Source: Atherix ibis
Taxonomy: Eukaryota; Arthropoda; Insecta; Diptera; Athericidae
Assembly: GCA_958298945.1 (NCBI GenBank)
Contig: OY282610.1
Span: 34,851,667-34,915,666 of the forward strand
Reading direction: 5' to 3'
Length of the DNA stretch: 64,000 bases
The stretch's first letter is position 1, and every line of letters begins with the position of its first letter. The notes beneath the pieces were generated by a model. That model did not search any database. It was not told where the DNA came from and worked only from the letters and a program-made list of their open reading frames with translations. This document shows, one piece after another, positions 34,881 to 47,893 of this stretch. The translations under genes and the position numbers were made by a program.

Positions 34881-37059
34881 CGACTATAATGGTATCGGTT
34901 AAATAAATAATTATCAATAATTATAATGATACTTAATCTATTAAAATTATAAATACTATTTATAATAAATACAATAAAAAAAATTCTTTTTCCCAATAAA
35001 ATCTTTCGATACGAAGTATCTACAATAAGAATTGAATACAATTCAGTGCAGAAAATTTACCTGTTTACCTGTATTCATATTCAGAAAATTGTTCATTTAC
35101 TAATAAAACGTGTAACGATGCTGCTCTAACAAGTGCTCCTATTCTGATAATTATTAGCTTTTCGTTATTCAACACGTGTTGATAGAGTATCGCAGAAATT
35201 TATTGCACAGTCAAACCTAAAAAAACTATACAGAAAATTTCAAATTAACAATATTTCTAAGGCTGCTTAGTTAAGATATTTCCATTTGCTCTTCTATCAG
35301 ACAAATGTATATGAACATTTATGATAATAATAATAATAAATGGAGTTTTGAAAATAATAAAGCATGGTTTGAGAAGAGAAATTATTATTATTGTTATTAT
35401 TATATTTATAAACTAAAACTGCGACGATAGGAAATAATGTTAAACTTAGCTTAGAGATAAAGTACGAGTAGAAGGAAGATGAAAATACAACGTTTTAGTT
35501 TCTTCTTCTTTTTATTTTGGTAAGATTCTCTTCTCACTTCTTCAGGTGCATTTTCACCTCATTTTTTATGATCTTTTTTTTTTTTTTAAATAAAAAATCG
35601 ACATTTTTTTTGTTTTATTAAAATTTCTTCTTAAAGAGTATTTATTGTTGACTTGGAATATTTTTTTATTTTTTATTTTATCTATATGAGTTGAATACTA
35701 ATCTTGACGATTTTTTTGTTGTTGATTTTTTTACTGTGCTGATAATAATAGCAACATTGCAGAATATAGAAAATGAAAAATGATTGTGAAGAGTGAATTA
35801 TAGATGTGCGGTGATTTCAGCTAATATTAGAGCCCAAGTGTAGATGGAGAGCTGTGTTCTGCTGCTTAGATGTGGATATTCGTATAAGAATCAAGGGAGA
35901 AATTAGCTATTGAATAGTTGTAGCAGCTTTGGGCTGGGCAAGGTTCAGGAAGGCTAGGAAGTGTATGCAGAAATTGTAGATTTGAGATGATTTCCGTGCG
36001 CGCCTTTTTCCTCGATTCGTTCTGCAGATACCGTCGAATAAAGAGGATTTTCGTTACAGTTTGACTTATAAGCTGACCATGTTAGATGATAGATTCGGTA
36101 GTTCGGCGCTTGTAGAATACTCACTCATAACCGTTTTTACCCATAATAATATATAATATTGTAGTTGGAAAGCCGACAACTGATTGTGCAAACTGCGTCC
36201 TGTAATATATGCCCGAATCAGCTGGTCGACTAGAAAAGGAGGAGACAGAATTATATTGAAATGGTTAAAGATGGAAAGGGAAATAATGAGAATTGGGATC
36301 AATCGTATATAATTGAGTTCAAGTATTTAATCGAATTTTAAGATCAATTCTCTGGCGTTCAAGATACACTTGTGTTTAGGCTATATAATATTTAAGCTGT
36401 AGTAGATGAGGGCATAAGATATCATGACAACATACGTACTAGTGTGGATATATCCGCCGTTTAACAGACCAACCAACTTCCACCATAATTCTTGTGCGTT
36501 TTTCGATTAATTCAGTTCCTTGTCTTTTTTTTTGATTTTTGGCCACAACATAGACTATCGTCCACAGTGTGAGTATATGAACTGTAGAAGTTACGGCGGG
36601 CGTTGAAGATGTTAAATTGTAGCCACCATCAGATCCCTAGACTTACTCGTGTATGTTATATACAAATTTTCCTCTTATTGTATTAATAAAATCAATCTCA
36701 GAAAGTCTTCATACCGAATCTGTTTAAGGTGAGGTTTTTGGTTTTGAAAATATTTGGAAAACTTATTGTAGGTGGTGGTGCTGTTTAAAACTCATAATGA
36801 TTTCATTCTGTATAGATTAATTGATTAAATTTTACAAAAAAAAATGTTAAGTTAATAAATAATATTTATGGAAATTTTTTTTGGAGACTTAACTTTAGTT
36901 GTTGTTGAATTTTGATATTATTCATTTTATAGTTTTGAAAAAATAGTACTATTATTTAGTAATTAAATAAAATAAAATTTTATTTAAGATAACATTCTAC
37001 TAGACAAAAGTTTGCCATTTTATATTATTAATTTTTATTAAATCTAAAAATGCTATCAA
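34881..37059. other. Gene-free stretch
   Basis: A/T-rich DNA with TTA/ATA runs (35325-35410) and a more mixed part at 35800-36660. Nothing coding recognised. Confidence 0.55.
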
Positions 37060-37640
37060 ATTTGTAAAAACTTTTCACAAAAATGGTAATTCTAGAGTAG
37101 CTTATTATTATTGTTTATGCGATAAGGCTCATTTCTTGCTAGGTGGATGTGTCTTTAAGTCAAATTTTCATATATATAATTTTAAAAATTTACACGTTAT
37201 TATAGAAAAATCGATATATAACTGAAAAATGACTGACTGGTGTGCATTTTCATTTAAAGATACTACGAAGGCATTATAGTATGCCATATAGTACCATAAA
37301 ATTTGGTTTTATTTCGCAAAAAAATTCCTAAGATGCATAATTCCAAAATTTGGTAATGTGACTTGATACAGTTTGAACTTTTTTTTGTAAAACTTGATAA
37401 TTAATCGTCGTTACGTAGATAATCTTCAAATTTTAGAAGATTTAAAAATTACCATCTGTCCAGTAACAGTTGAATATCATCAAAAAATGTATGTAAAAAT
37501 TCATATAAAATTATTTCAAAAGGATCGAGTCCTGAAAAAAATGTTTTGTTGCTTTTATTTAAATAATAAATAAATATTATTAATAATGGTAAGGTTAAAT
37601 TATTGTAATATTTAAAAATCAAATTAAATTCAATCAAAAT
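37060..37640 (+). mobile_element. DD41D-type ITm transposon remnant
   Basis: The frame near 37080-37225 reads a short N-terminal scrap, then CDKAHFLLGGCVFKSNF and NLHVIIEKS, then DWCAF: the family's SDEAHF, ENPHVI.EKP and VWCAL boxes in order. Later pieces give FAKKFLRCIIPKFGNV (family REKFPGRVISRFGNV) and YVDNLQILEDLK then YVKIHIKLFQKDRV near 37410-37540, matching the C-terminal third. Many stops and shifts. The second Asp box is not recognisable. As in the 18001 copy, N-terminal sequence runs almost directly into the AHF box. Confidence 0.58.
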
Positions 37641-38559
37641 ATTAATTTTAACTTTAGTTTCCAAATCAACAAATTGTACAACTCTTTACATTATTCAGAA
37701 TCGTAGATTCTTAAGGTGCGTTTTATATGAAATTTTTATAAATACTTAAAAGTTTTTAAAAAAAACTTGTTAATTAATTAATTTTTTTATTTTTTAATTT
37801 AAAAAAAGTTCATTAGCTTATAAACTAGATGGAAATAATGTGCATAAAAAAAGCTAAAAAATTTATTATTATTAAGAGAAGAGAAAAAATCTTTTTGTTA
37901 ACGATAGTCAGTACAAGGGTCTATTATGACATGAAAATGTAGATCAAATGGTAATCCAATAAGTAATTTAACTATTATCCAAAGTACGTATGTACGTCAC
38001 TTCGGCTTGGCCGGAGATAATAAATCTTTCTCCATCAAATACAGTAGTGATTGGTTAATGTGGATAAGATAATTATTCAACGCCAGCAAAGTGCAATCGA
38101 CTTCCATATCGACCATCGACTGCAGTTTTGCATTGCCAGTAAGCCTTGTATCGTATGGTAATTAATATGAATGTGAAGTTTGACTTGCAATGACAAATGT
38201 TCCAAAAAAAACAAAAAAAAACAACGAAAATGGTACACCGGAGTTAGCCAGAAAATTGAAAAAGTAAAGAAATTGAACCAAAAGGAAGAAGAATCGTAAA
38301 TACTTTGTTATAAGCTGACAGGATGTAGAAACTGCGAGTGATAAATAGTAAATAAATCAAATATTTGAATTTCGTGTGTGTGTGTGTTTGTGTGTGCATT
38401 TAGGCATAATGAGAAATCGGAAATTTATTGGGACAGTTTTGCAAAGGTACGAAAGGGTGACCTGATCAACGCCATAAACTCTGGAGAAAATGCAAACATA
38501 AGAAAAATTTCAAAAATAATTTACTGACTGACTAATAAATCACGACAGTCCAAAGACGT
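37641..38559. other. Gene-free A/T-rich stretch with (GT)n
   Basis: No gene recognised. A (GT)n run lies at 38374-38396 with one TTT interruption. Confidence 0.55.
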
Positions 38560-40300
38560 AAATTAGCTGCTCAATCCTGTTTTCAAATGGCAATTTATAT
38601 GAGGTAATCAGCTGATGGTGATGTTGAATAGGGCAGCGCTAAACTGGGCGATGGCTTTTAACTAACAGTCACCCAATCAAGTCGGACGCTATTGGAGCGG
38701 CGGCCGTTCTACCACTTACCTTCTAGCCATTGCGATTTAGCTTTGTCGATGGACTCCTATTTTATGACACCTGATGCCCGTAACGTAAGGTCTGTTGCAA
38801 CAACTGCCACCTGACAGATCTACCACCACCTACCACCACCTACCACCACCACTAACAATCTGAGTTGAGTTGATTTACAGCTAATCAAATACACCGCCCC
38901 AAAAATCTCCCATGACGCTGTACCTTACGGGACTACTTAACACTGTTGACGGTCAATACACATTCCACGGGACACCATACGTACTCCATACACAGGCCCA
39001 CCAGTTCATCATGAACACGTTGCGCCATCAGAACCGCCAATATATCTCCTAAACAATTGATCGAGCACGATCAGTGACAAATATTTAACGCGCTCGTGTG
39101 TCATTTGAGCGGTTCGGCAGAATAAATAAGTGAATAATCACGCTGGGGTGGCATTGGTGGACGGACGGAGCTCTACGGTATCCCATATACTCGATGGCCA
39201 ATGCTTTGGTGGTTCGGGTTCTGATGGTGTTCATTTTCAACCGACCACGACATTTGGTGCTCATGCGTTCGCTTGTCTAAATCTTGTGAATGCTACACTG
39301 CCAGAGATATGCAGACGGGACATGTGGTTTGTGCAAGTATCGGTCACAATTCCAACATGCATCATAACACGCTTCACTCAGTAGTTCTATGCAAGCAGAG
39401 AGGCGCTAGAAGGTATGTCCGATGAGCTGTGCATGTTAGCCGCTGATGCGAATACAGTTCCAGAACGTCTTTTACATGAGAGACCATCCAGATCAGCGGC
39501 TAACGATCGATTAATCAATATTGCCCATTTTATTAATCATTGTGAAATTATGCCCGTTGTTTTTCTTCCTCGTGGACGGAATAGTGCGTACAGAATCAAC
39601 ACCCAACACGCATGGGTGGTTGTTCGCCCAAACGTCTAACAAGCAATCACAACATAATCGAAAACGCAATCGCAGCACAAATCCATTTGCAGTGTGCTTT
39701 TAGTATCTTCCGCCGAATACTAGCCTGCGCCTTTGCACTCGAACAAATCTGAAGCCGAGTTTGTGGTTCTGCCGATGCAATTTATGGTCACATGTAATCG
39801 TGCGGGGCATGCTCAAAGTTATGTCGATATGTTAATCGATCGATTACGAAGAGTTCTGGGCCAACGTCAGGTCGAGTGCCCATTGCTGTTGGTACACATA
39901 TGGCTGGTTGGTTGGTTAGCCCATTGTACAGTACGTGCGCGATGTTCAGATCATGCTCCACCGAGACTTGTTGGATGCTTCCGTGTGATCATCGTCTGAT
40001 CGTGATCGATCGATAATGCATCGGTACGATGAGGATAGTTAACCACGTGGAAGAGGCGAAAAGAATACAAAAAAAAATTTTTTTTTAAAGGAATCTCACC
40101 TTGCATGTATACACACGAATACACGTACGCATTCAATATTTGCAACTGAACGGAAGATGAAAAGATCACCTTCAGGCTACCGAACGATTGGAGTTATTCT
40201 GCCGTACTTTTGATCATCACACGTTCACCTTGCGCACCTCTTGTCCATAGCCCCATTGATTAAATTACTGACCTACTGCCCTCACTCCTTAAACTTCCTG
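38560..40300 (-). promoter_or_regulatory. Balanced-composition region, possible promoter/5' exon
   Basis: About 1.7 kb with clearly higher G+C and less homopolymer than the rest of the window, and no transposon similarity. On the minus strand it contains two donor-like sites: ATGGCTAGAAG followed by GTAAGTGG, with ATG at 38730 and the boundary at 38720, in start context ATCGCAATGG; and CATGCAAG followed by GTGAGATT, boundary at 40100. This would fit 5' exons of a gene reading toward lower coordinates, but no acceptor or downstream coding exon was identified. Plus-strand frames at 39130-39384, 39415-39639 and 39733-39999 have normal-looking composition but no recognised domain, so plus-strand exons are an alternative. 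Confidence 0.25.
38821..38850. repeat. TACCACCACC tandem repeat, three units
   Basis: Three perfect 10-bp units with a partial unit after. It lies inside the balanced-composition region. Confidence 0.85.
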
Positions 40301-42025
40301 GTCTATCTTTATTATGAATGACATAATCATGCCTCTCAATAATTCGGATTCGATGTGCATCGTTACTTTTAAGAAGGCAACATCGAATCAGTTTGCGGTG
40401 TGAATTAGTTTGTTTATTGCCACCAATAATTCTCCAGATTCTCTTCCAGTTTATATAACACAAAAATATATAAATTTTAACTGCCACCTAAACTACTAGG
40501 GATAGTGTTAAGGTGTTCCTTTCAATTGGTTTGTCTATGATTACCAAAAAATCTTCTGGATTTTATTCTATTGACTCTCAATCGTGTAAGTTTTTTTTTT
40601 TTTTTGATGTTGAAGTAAATAATTAAAAAAAAATGAATTAAAGAAAGCTGATTTTTTTTTTAAAGGTAGCCTCCTTAAATGGGATGAATTTAAAATTCGA
40701 TTTTAAATAATGATTAGCAATTATGGGCAGAATTGTTACTTATATAATTTTGAAAGTAATTCAGGAAAATAATTTTTAAAAATGACATTAAAGTTTTTAT
40801 GGCTTGTCGGGGTGGCAAAAACGAAACGTGGTTTTTTTGGAGCCACATTTGAATTTTCTTCTGATTGAACATAATTTGAAATGATTTATAAAAAATTTTT
40901 TATATTAATAAATTTGTCGAAAATATTTTTGTTCTCGAATTTATTCTTAATATATTTTTTTAAAAAAAATTTTTTTTTTTTGTTGAAGCCAATAATAGCA
41001 TAATTTGTTAAAATTTAATCATCGAAAGCCGACCTTTTTGGCATCTCATACATCACGCTTACAATGCTTAATGGCCTTTACAGATACCTTAAGCTCTTCA
41101 TTATTTTGATCCAATTGGTTGTAGAGTCGGACAGATTTACGATTAAAGACAATCGATGACCTGTACCTTATGTGTAGACTGGGATTCTATCTACTTGACT
41201 AAATTAACACCAAAAACCTTCCCTTCAACGGCAAAAATAAATACCAGATGTCTGGGCCCTGACCCTGAAGTATGAATTGGGAGTGATCACGCTCTCGAGT
41301 TCCTGAAGAACCATCTAACAAATTTCAGGTCTCTCACATCCAAAGCACTATTCGACATTTTCTCCTATGCCCCACGCTCTCTCTTCATAGGAGGTCATTA
41401 AGAATTGCATTTGCAAGTGGATTAACATTAGATATCTATTAATAGATATCTCCTGTTATCCGCTGTTAGGCACTGACCATCATTGGGATGATAGTCTGAT
41501 TTATATCTAACAACCCACCGCGGGGATCTTTGAGCAGTTTAAATAAAAATTACTTTTTTAAATAAATTTTTTTTAAAGGTCAGATAAAAAGTGGTTAAAC
41601 TTGAAAAGTCCAGGAGCCTCCGATAGCCTCCTTAAAAAAAAAACAAAAATTGAATCTCTTCAAAGCCGTTGTGCGGCATATTTTCATAAAAAGATTTATA
41701 TTTATATAACCGTATATAATTTAGGCCCCACCAGCAATGAAGCGAAAATATTCCAGAGCTTCATAGACTTGATTCTGATTTAAGCGGCTTTGCTAATAAA
41801 CGCTGCGAAAATCTAGAAACAATTCACGAACCATTCTTACAGCCTCGTAGAGTGCGGATGTTTAGGTCGGAGGTGTCATTGATCGGTAATCCGTTCTTTG
41901 AAGACGTTACTGACAATGCCTGAAATATATTATATTATAGAAAGATACTACAGAACTTTTTCATTCTTGAATGGGACCAATTGGGCTGGCATGACATGCG
42001 CTTCTAACACGACGAAAGCAAGTTA
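40301..42025. other. Stretch without a recognised gene
   Basis: A/T-rich at 40560-41020, then more mixed at 41020-41520 and 41690-41990. The mixed part contains open pieces (for example LEFLKNHLTNFRSLTSKALF near 41291) that could be decayed transposon coding sequence, but I could not assign them. The 22-bp palindrome at 41430-41451 is inside. Confidence 0.45.
41430..41451. repeat. Perfect 22-bp palindrome
   Basis: The sequence from 41430 to 41451 reads the same on both strands: AGATATCTATT followed directly by its complement AATAGATATCT. There is no spacer, so it is a dyad rather than a stem-loop. Confidence 0.9.
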
Positions 42026-43289
42026 CGAGAGTCGTTCAATAAGTCCTTAGAAAATCCGAGAAATTGCGCTCGTAGTGTCGGTAAAGATTTTTTTTTTCAT
42101 TATCATTAGGAAATCTGTCAAAATTTCAGCTCGATCCATAGCGTAGGTCAATTTCTATCGTCGATTAAAGTTAACGACATTTATTTGTGCATAACAATGG
42201 CAAAAAGCGAGTTTAGGGCTGTCATCAAACATCTCCATTTGAAAGGCTTAAGCCCGAAAGATATCAAAGCCGAGTTGGATGCAGTTCATGGCACATCTGC
42301 ACCTGTGTTTGCGACGGTTTACAATTGGGTGAATGAATTTAAACGTGGCCGTTCATCTACAAAAGATGAACATCGTTCAGGACGCCCAGTTAAGATGTCT
42401 ACTGCTGAAATCATCGACAAAATCCACGATCTGATTTTGAACGATCGGCGAATTAAATAAGAATAAGTTGAAGCCACGAGCATATCACAAAGTACAGTCG
42501 CTTCAATTTTGCATGAAAAATTGTCTGTGAAAAAAACTTCGGCAAGATGGGTGCCGCGTTTGCTCTCAGATGAGAATAAGCGCAATCGTGTAGTGGACTC
42601 TGAGGCTATGTTGGCACTCTTTCATCGCAATCCTGCCGAATTCCTTCGTCGATATGTCACTGTGGACAAAACCTGGATACACGACTACACTCCAGAAACG
42701 AAGAGACAGTCATCACAGTGGATTTTCAAGGGTGAACGGGCTCCGAAGAAGGCAAAAACTGTGCCATCAGCCGGCAAGGTGATGGCCACGGTCTTTTGGG
42801 ATTCGCAGGGCATCATTTTTATCGACTACTTGGAAAAAGGAAAAACAATAACAGGAGCGTATTACGCATCGTTATGGCAACGGTTGAGCGGGGAAATCAA
42901 GGAGAAACGCCCCCACCTGAAGAAGAAAAAAATCCTCTTGCATCAGGACAATGCGCGTGTGCACACCTGCGCTGTTTCCATGGCCAAAATTGTGGAATTG
43001 AGAATGGAATTGTTGTAGCATCACGCTTATTCACCAGATTTGGCCCCGAGTGACTATTTTCTGGCTTGGCGGACGACGGTTCACTTCCAACGAGGACGTC
43101 ATTGCTCAAACGGATGAGTATTTTGCAGAACTTCCGAAATCCTATTTTTTGGACGGGATAAAAATTTTGGAAAAACGGTTGGAAAAGTGTATAGAGCTAA
43201 AAGACGATTATGTTGAAAAATAAAATTTTTTTTTTTTTTTAAAAACAGTTTTTTCCACCTTTTTCTAAGGACTTATTGAACGACCCTCG
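42026..43289 (+). mobile_element. irritans-like mariner, full-length copy
   Basis: 1264-bp element with ends CGAGAGTCGTTCAATAAGTC (left) and CGAGGGTCGTTCAATAAGTC (right, read inward), each next to TA (42024-42025 and 43290-43291). Same family as 130-926. Compared with that copy the 5' leader holds an extra T-rich insertion of about 30 bp at about 42080-42112. Confidence 0.94.
42197..43223 (+). pseudogene. Broken mariner transposase (irritans-like, longer copy)
   Basis: ATG 42197 opens MAKSEFRAVIKHLHLKGLSP, resembling the irritans/Himar group. The HTH is intact to NDRRIK, then two TAA codons (42458 and 42464) stand where the shorter copy has V and L codons. Beyond, the frame from about 42467 is open through SARWVPRLLSDENKRNRV, VDKTWIHDYTPETKR (first Asp; Glu of DETW is Lys), KVMATVFWDSQGI, YLEKGKTITG and HQDNARVHT (second Asp). 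A TAG at 43016-43018 replaces the usual Gln codon before the third box, SPDLAPSDYF (third Asp, 34 residues after the second). A short deletion follows, shifting the frame, and the C terminus (ELPKSYFLDGIKILEKRLEK) ends at TAA 43221-43223. All catalytic Asp survive, but three stops and a deletion make it inactive. Confidence 0.92.
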
Positions 43290-45001
43290 TACAAACTGCA
43301 CGCGGTTTCGTGGAAATTTTCCGACCAATGAAAAGTGTTGATTTCGACTGGACTTTCTGGCTCCACAGATTTAACCGCTTTCAAATTTTTCCTGTATGGA
43401 TACTTTAAAAGAATAGTCCAGCTAACCAACTGGAAACAATTGAACAACTCGAAGTAAAAATACGCAATTAACTCAAAAATGTGTAAAAACGTATTGAAAA
43501 ATATCATCAAAAAAAAAGCTTAAATTTTCCTACAAGACCCGTGATATCTATTTAGTTAATAAATATTTATTTTTATCAAGAAAATTATTTATTTTTATGT
43601 CAATCGAAAATTATTGGTAATATAAAAATTGTAAACTTTTGTTTAGAACACCCTGTATATTGGACAATAGAAATTCCTCTTTAGTTTGTGTTGCATTCAC
43701 GTTTCTTTCTTTTATATTCAATTAAATTTAAAATTACTATAAAAAGGATAAAAGAAAATAAAATTTCTGATAACATTCGAAGCCCAGTGTGAATGCGACC
43801 GGACAAGTGCAAATGGTAAAAGTGGCAAGTGTCAAATGACAATCGTATTCGCTAAAAGTACGAGTACCCCTACCAACAGTAGACGTTATTATTTCGACAA
43901 AGTGCAATCATTCCACAATGGGGACCCCTGGTGATTTTTCTGGAATTTCCACACATATCTTTTCGTGCAGATATTATTCGACAATTTATTTATTATGTCT
44001 CTATAAAAGTACGACTATCCTATACACTTGGTGACGGCGTCTAATCTCTTATCATTAACGAGCACTGCCGCTTTGTATGTTCGAATCTTATTCTTATTAT
44101 TTTGCATCGAATCAATTCTCTCAACTTGTTAGCTTTTATTTCTTTTTCCATTCATTTTATTGAATTTATTTTATAAAACAATTACACATATTTTCACAAT
44201 ATTCTTTACTTGGTGTTATGGTGTTTCGTGATCGTACAGGGTATGTACAGTATGGGAGAGGGGTGATCGATGCCAAGAGGTTGTGTATATTAAAAATGGT
44301 ATAGTTTGCGTGCGGGCGGATTTCAATGTGCTTTTAAAATTTAATTTTTTTTTTTTTATATATAGAGTCGTGCAGTAATCAAGGCAGCCCACCATAATGG
44401 TCAGCTATCTGGAATATGGTGAATAGACAAGCAGGCATTTAACAATTTCTTATTATTATTGTTATTACAGTATTAGCGACTTCTAATGTTATGCAATTTA
44501 TAAAATTGAATTGACTCGACGATAGGAATTTTCATAGATATGCTGTTTTGGGCAAATCGACTATAACAACGGACACTGTGGGATTCAGTAGAAATGAGGA
44601 AAATTCATGCCGCACTAAAGGAAACAGAAGAGGGAACGGAGTTATTTCGGTAGTTTAGATAGTCAGTCAGTCAGTCAGTTTTGTTTCTTTCAAGGTGCCT
44701 GAAAAGTGGCGTTACATTGATCGAGTGTTGAATATATGAGTACGACGACATAGAATAGGCACAATCATGCCATATAAACACATCGATTAGTATAGCTTGG
44801 GGAGACACTAAACGCCTGTCCACCATCAGTCTACTGTATACGTCGGCTTCAAAATACTCTTACCTCCCTATTGGTATGTCCATCCATTGCCCATTCACCT
44901 GTCGGTCTTCGAGAAAGAAAAACGGTAACATTTTGTTGGAGCATTGATCAATTTCCTATTCAACCGAATATACTAGCAATAATCAATGTACGGTTGTGAA
45001 T

Positions 45002-45166
45002 ATGAAGAATTTCCGTAGCGCCCTGATGATCATTGCACTAATAATCCTCGATGTAACTGGCGAAATGACCATCTCATTCGGATATACCATAATTGGTTTG
45101 CGTTGGTGCACTAAATGTACGCACCTTGTAACGTTGATCGCACTATATTACTTTGCATGCACATGA
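45002..45166 (+). CDS. Possible 54-residue ORF, hydrophobic start
   Basis: ATG 45002 opens MKNFRSALMIIALIILDVTG, a signal-peptide-like start (basic residues, then a hydrophobic run), followed by a 34-residue part with a Cys-x-x-Cys pair and stop at 45164-45166. The start context is weak. The length and hydrophobicity can arise by chance in A/T-rich DNA; no family match. Confidence 0.15.
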   Translation: MKNFRSALMIIALIILDVTGEMTISFGYTIIGLRWCTKCTHLVTLIALYYFACT

Positions 45167-45744
45167 ACGCATAATAATAACACCACCAATAATCCTAATA
45201 ACATTGATGATAATAATACGGCACGCCGCATTGTCCAACAGTAGTGAAGGCATCAGTGGCAACAGCAGCAGCAGCAGGAGCAGAAAAAGCATCGGCAACA
45301 GGAGCTCCCAAAGTGCCAATTGCAGTGTTGGCCGAAACTGTTCGTTTCGTTTTATTGGTTAGTTGTCGACATAATAATAGTTATTCGAATTGCTTAGTCG
45401 ACACTGGCCAACGAGCGAACATGGTCACAAAAGTGCTAAAGGGATTGCGAAATGGTTAAGTTAGGCCTACGCAAATTCGCATATGATTAGGACCCAAGCT
45501 GCTTGCTGTTGTTGGTAGTTCTAGGATAACACTAAAATTGATATCAGAACAAAAAAGAAACCAAATTGAATGGAATCGAACTATTCGGATTTGGCGAGCG
45601 TTGGGAGGTAAAACGGACTAGACTTCTATAAACACATGTCCGACTAATTACATGAATTAAAATCATGATCACATGTAACTATTCACTGCGAAAACGGAAT
45701 GGTGGAACCGCCTGCCAAACTCCCCCGGTAGATCGAATACATTT

Positions 45745-45788
45745 CGGTAATCGGCAATTGGCAATCGGCAATCGGCAATTGGCAATCG
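45745..45788. repeat. 7-bp GGCAATC/T tandem repeat
   Basis: About six 7-bp units alternating GGCAATT and GGCAATC. Confidence 0.85.
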
Positions 45789-46768
45789 TAGAACAACATT
45801 CGAAGCCAAACTCTACAAGAGAATTGATAATCGACGGCATTGAGGCGCCCAGTGTTTGCATGTAAAGAGCGTTAATCGGGAGTCCGTCGATGACCAAAAG
45901 GCATACCAGCACTAGCACCAGCACATATGTAACATACATTGGTCAGTTTGTTAAAGGACAGTTTCTTTTGGCGATGGTGTCTTGCTGTACTAATAGTGCT
46001 GGATATCGTACAGTTACTCTATTGCTTGAACAAATATACCAATTTTGATTTGGGCGTGAGGCTCTATTGCATTAAAGCTAGTTGATGTTTGGGGCTAATC
46101 CGCTTATTCTAACCGGCATAATATTGTGATCAGTTTTATTGATACAAATATCCACGAGCCAGCCAGCCAGCCAGGTACTATAATATGCTCTGTTCGGCTT
46201 TCTTTTACAGTAGTTCCAATCGCTGTGTCCATAATTATAGTTGCAAGTGGTAAATAGTGATTTTCATTTATTCAAAATTTACATGTATGCCTGGTTTTTT
46301 GTTAAAAAAAGAGTTGCAAATTCTTCTTTTTATCATTAATATGTTTCCTCTTTTTTTTTTGGTATTTAATATCAAGTGTGAATATTTACATTGAAAGAAA
46401 TATCCATAATAATTTATGCTACTTTTAATATATCTCATTTATTTTGATAATCTAACAATTTTTTTTATAATAATGATGGCCACCCAAAACCGTATGAGTC
46501 ATATTCAAATTTATGGGAATTTATGATTCACAAGAAAAACTATTGTTTTATTGATGAATCATAATTTAAAGTATGGAAAAATTTTTTTAGCAAAAATGTT
46601 TAAAAAAAAATGGGTTTTTAAATTTCATAACTGATCATCAGAGGAAACAACTAAAAACATTAGAGGAAACAAATGGAAATATTTAGAAAGAAAGATCAAA
46701 ATGTTCATTAATTGATTAAAAACAGACAAATATAAATTATTAAAAACTTTAGGCTCTATTAAATATCA

Positions 46769-47750
46769 TTTTTTACTGAACAATTTTTATAAAAAAATTT
46801 TTACTGAATAATTTTTACTGAGCAATTTTTACTGAACAATTTTTACAAACAAATTTTTATTGAACAATTTTTACTGAATAATTTTCACTGAACAATTTTT
46901 ACTGAGCAATTTCTACTAAACAACTTTTACTGAAGAATTTTTACTGAATAATTTTAACTGTACAATTTTTACAGAACAATTTTTACAGAACAATTTTTAC
47001 TGAACAATTTTTACTGAATAATTTTAAACGAAAACTTTTACTGAACAATTTTTACTGAACAATATTTACTGAACAATTTTTACTGAACAATATTTACTGA
47101 ACAATTTTTACTGAACAATTTTTACTGAACAATTTTTACTGAACAATTTTTACTGAACAATGTTTACTGAACAATTTTTACTGAACAATTTTTACTGAAC
47201 AATTTTTACTGAACAGTTTTTACTGAACAATTTTAACTGAACAATATTTACTGAACAATTTTAACTGAACAATATTTACTGAACAATTTTTACTGAACAA
47301 TTTTAACTGAACAATATTTACTGAACAATTTTTACTGAACAATTTTTACTGAACAATTTTTACTGAACCATTTTTACTGAACAATTTTTACTGAACAATT
47401 TTTACTGAACAATTTTACTCAACAATATTTACTGAACAATTTTTACTGAACAATTTTAACTGAACAATATTTACTGAACAATTTTTACTGAACAATTTTT
47501 ACTGAACAATTTTGACTGAGCAATTTTGACAGAACAATTTTCACAGAATAATTTTTAACGAACAATTTTACTGAACAATTTTTACTGAACAACTTTTACT
47601 GTTTATTTTTTATTGAACAATTTTTACTGAACAATTTTTACTGAACAATTTTTATTGAACAATTTTTTACTGAATAATTTTTACCGAAAATTTTTACTGA
47701 AAATTTTTGCTGAATAATTTTTACTGAACATTTTTTTACTAAAATTTTTT
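46769..47750 (+). repeat. Satellite block I, 14-bp ACTGAACAATTTTT units
   Basis: About 70 tandem units of ACTGAACAATTTTT and variants. The edges are degenerate (TTGAACAATTTTT, ACAGAACAATTTTT, ACTGAAAATTTTT), while the centre (about 47040-47510) is homogeneous. In the centre, variants AACAATATTT and AACAATTTTA recur in a regular order (TTTTA, ATATTT, TTTTT), giving a higher-order pattern. Orientation matches blocks II and III. Unlike those, its 3' flank is not shared. Confidence 0.97.
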
Positions 47751-47893
47751 AAAGAACCTGTAAATATTTAAGGACAAAAGAGGTAACAATAAAAAAAAAT
47801 TAATAAAATATAATTATGCTATCAGCCATGATTTTATCATTGGTAACACCAACTGGCCTATATGTCAATCCTGTGGCACACAGTTCATCATAA

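Larger units (their letters stand above)
43290..46768. other. Gene-free stretch with short tandem repeats
   Basis: Mixed composition, no recognised gene. It holds (AGTC)n at 44661-44680, a 7-bp repeat at 45745-45788 and (CCAG)n at 46158-46174. Frames at 45153-45470 are alanine/serine-rich because of GCA/CAG runs (SNSSEGISGNSSSSRSR, ATAAAAGAEKASATG) and cannot be told from chance. An AACACCCTGTATA word at 43648 resembles common transposon tips but has no partner. Confidence 0.5.

Noticed and set aside
39130..39999. Three plus-strand frames of 74-88 residues
   Set aside because: Normal composition but no recognisable domain, different frames with no splice sites linking them; kept only as part of the distinct region.
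43644..43662. AACACCCTGTATA as a transposon tip
   Set aside because: No inverted partner within several kilobases and no transposase remnant attached.
44050..44110. tRNA-like GTTCGAATC word
   Set aside because: No matching acceptor stem, D-arm or anticodon arm could be built around it; the same holds for similar words at 1990, 12475 and 49459.
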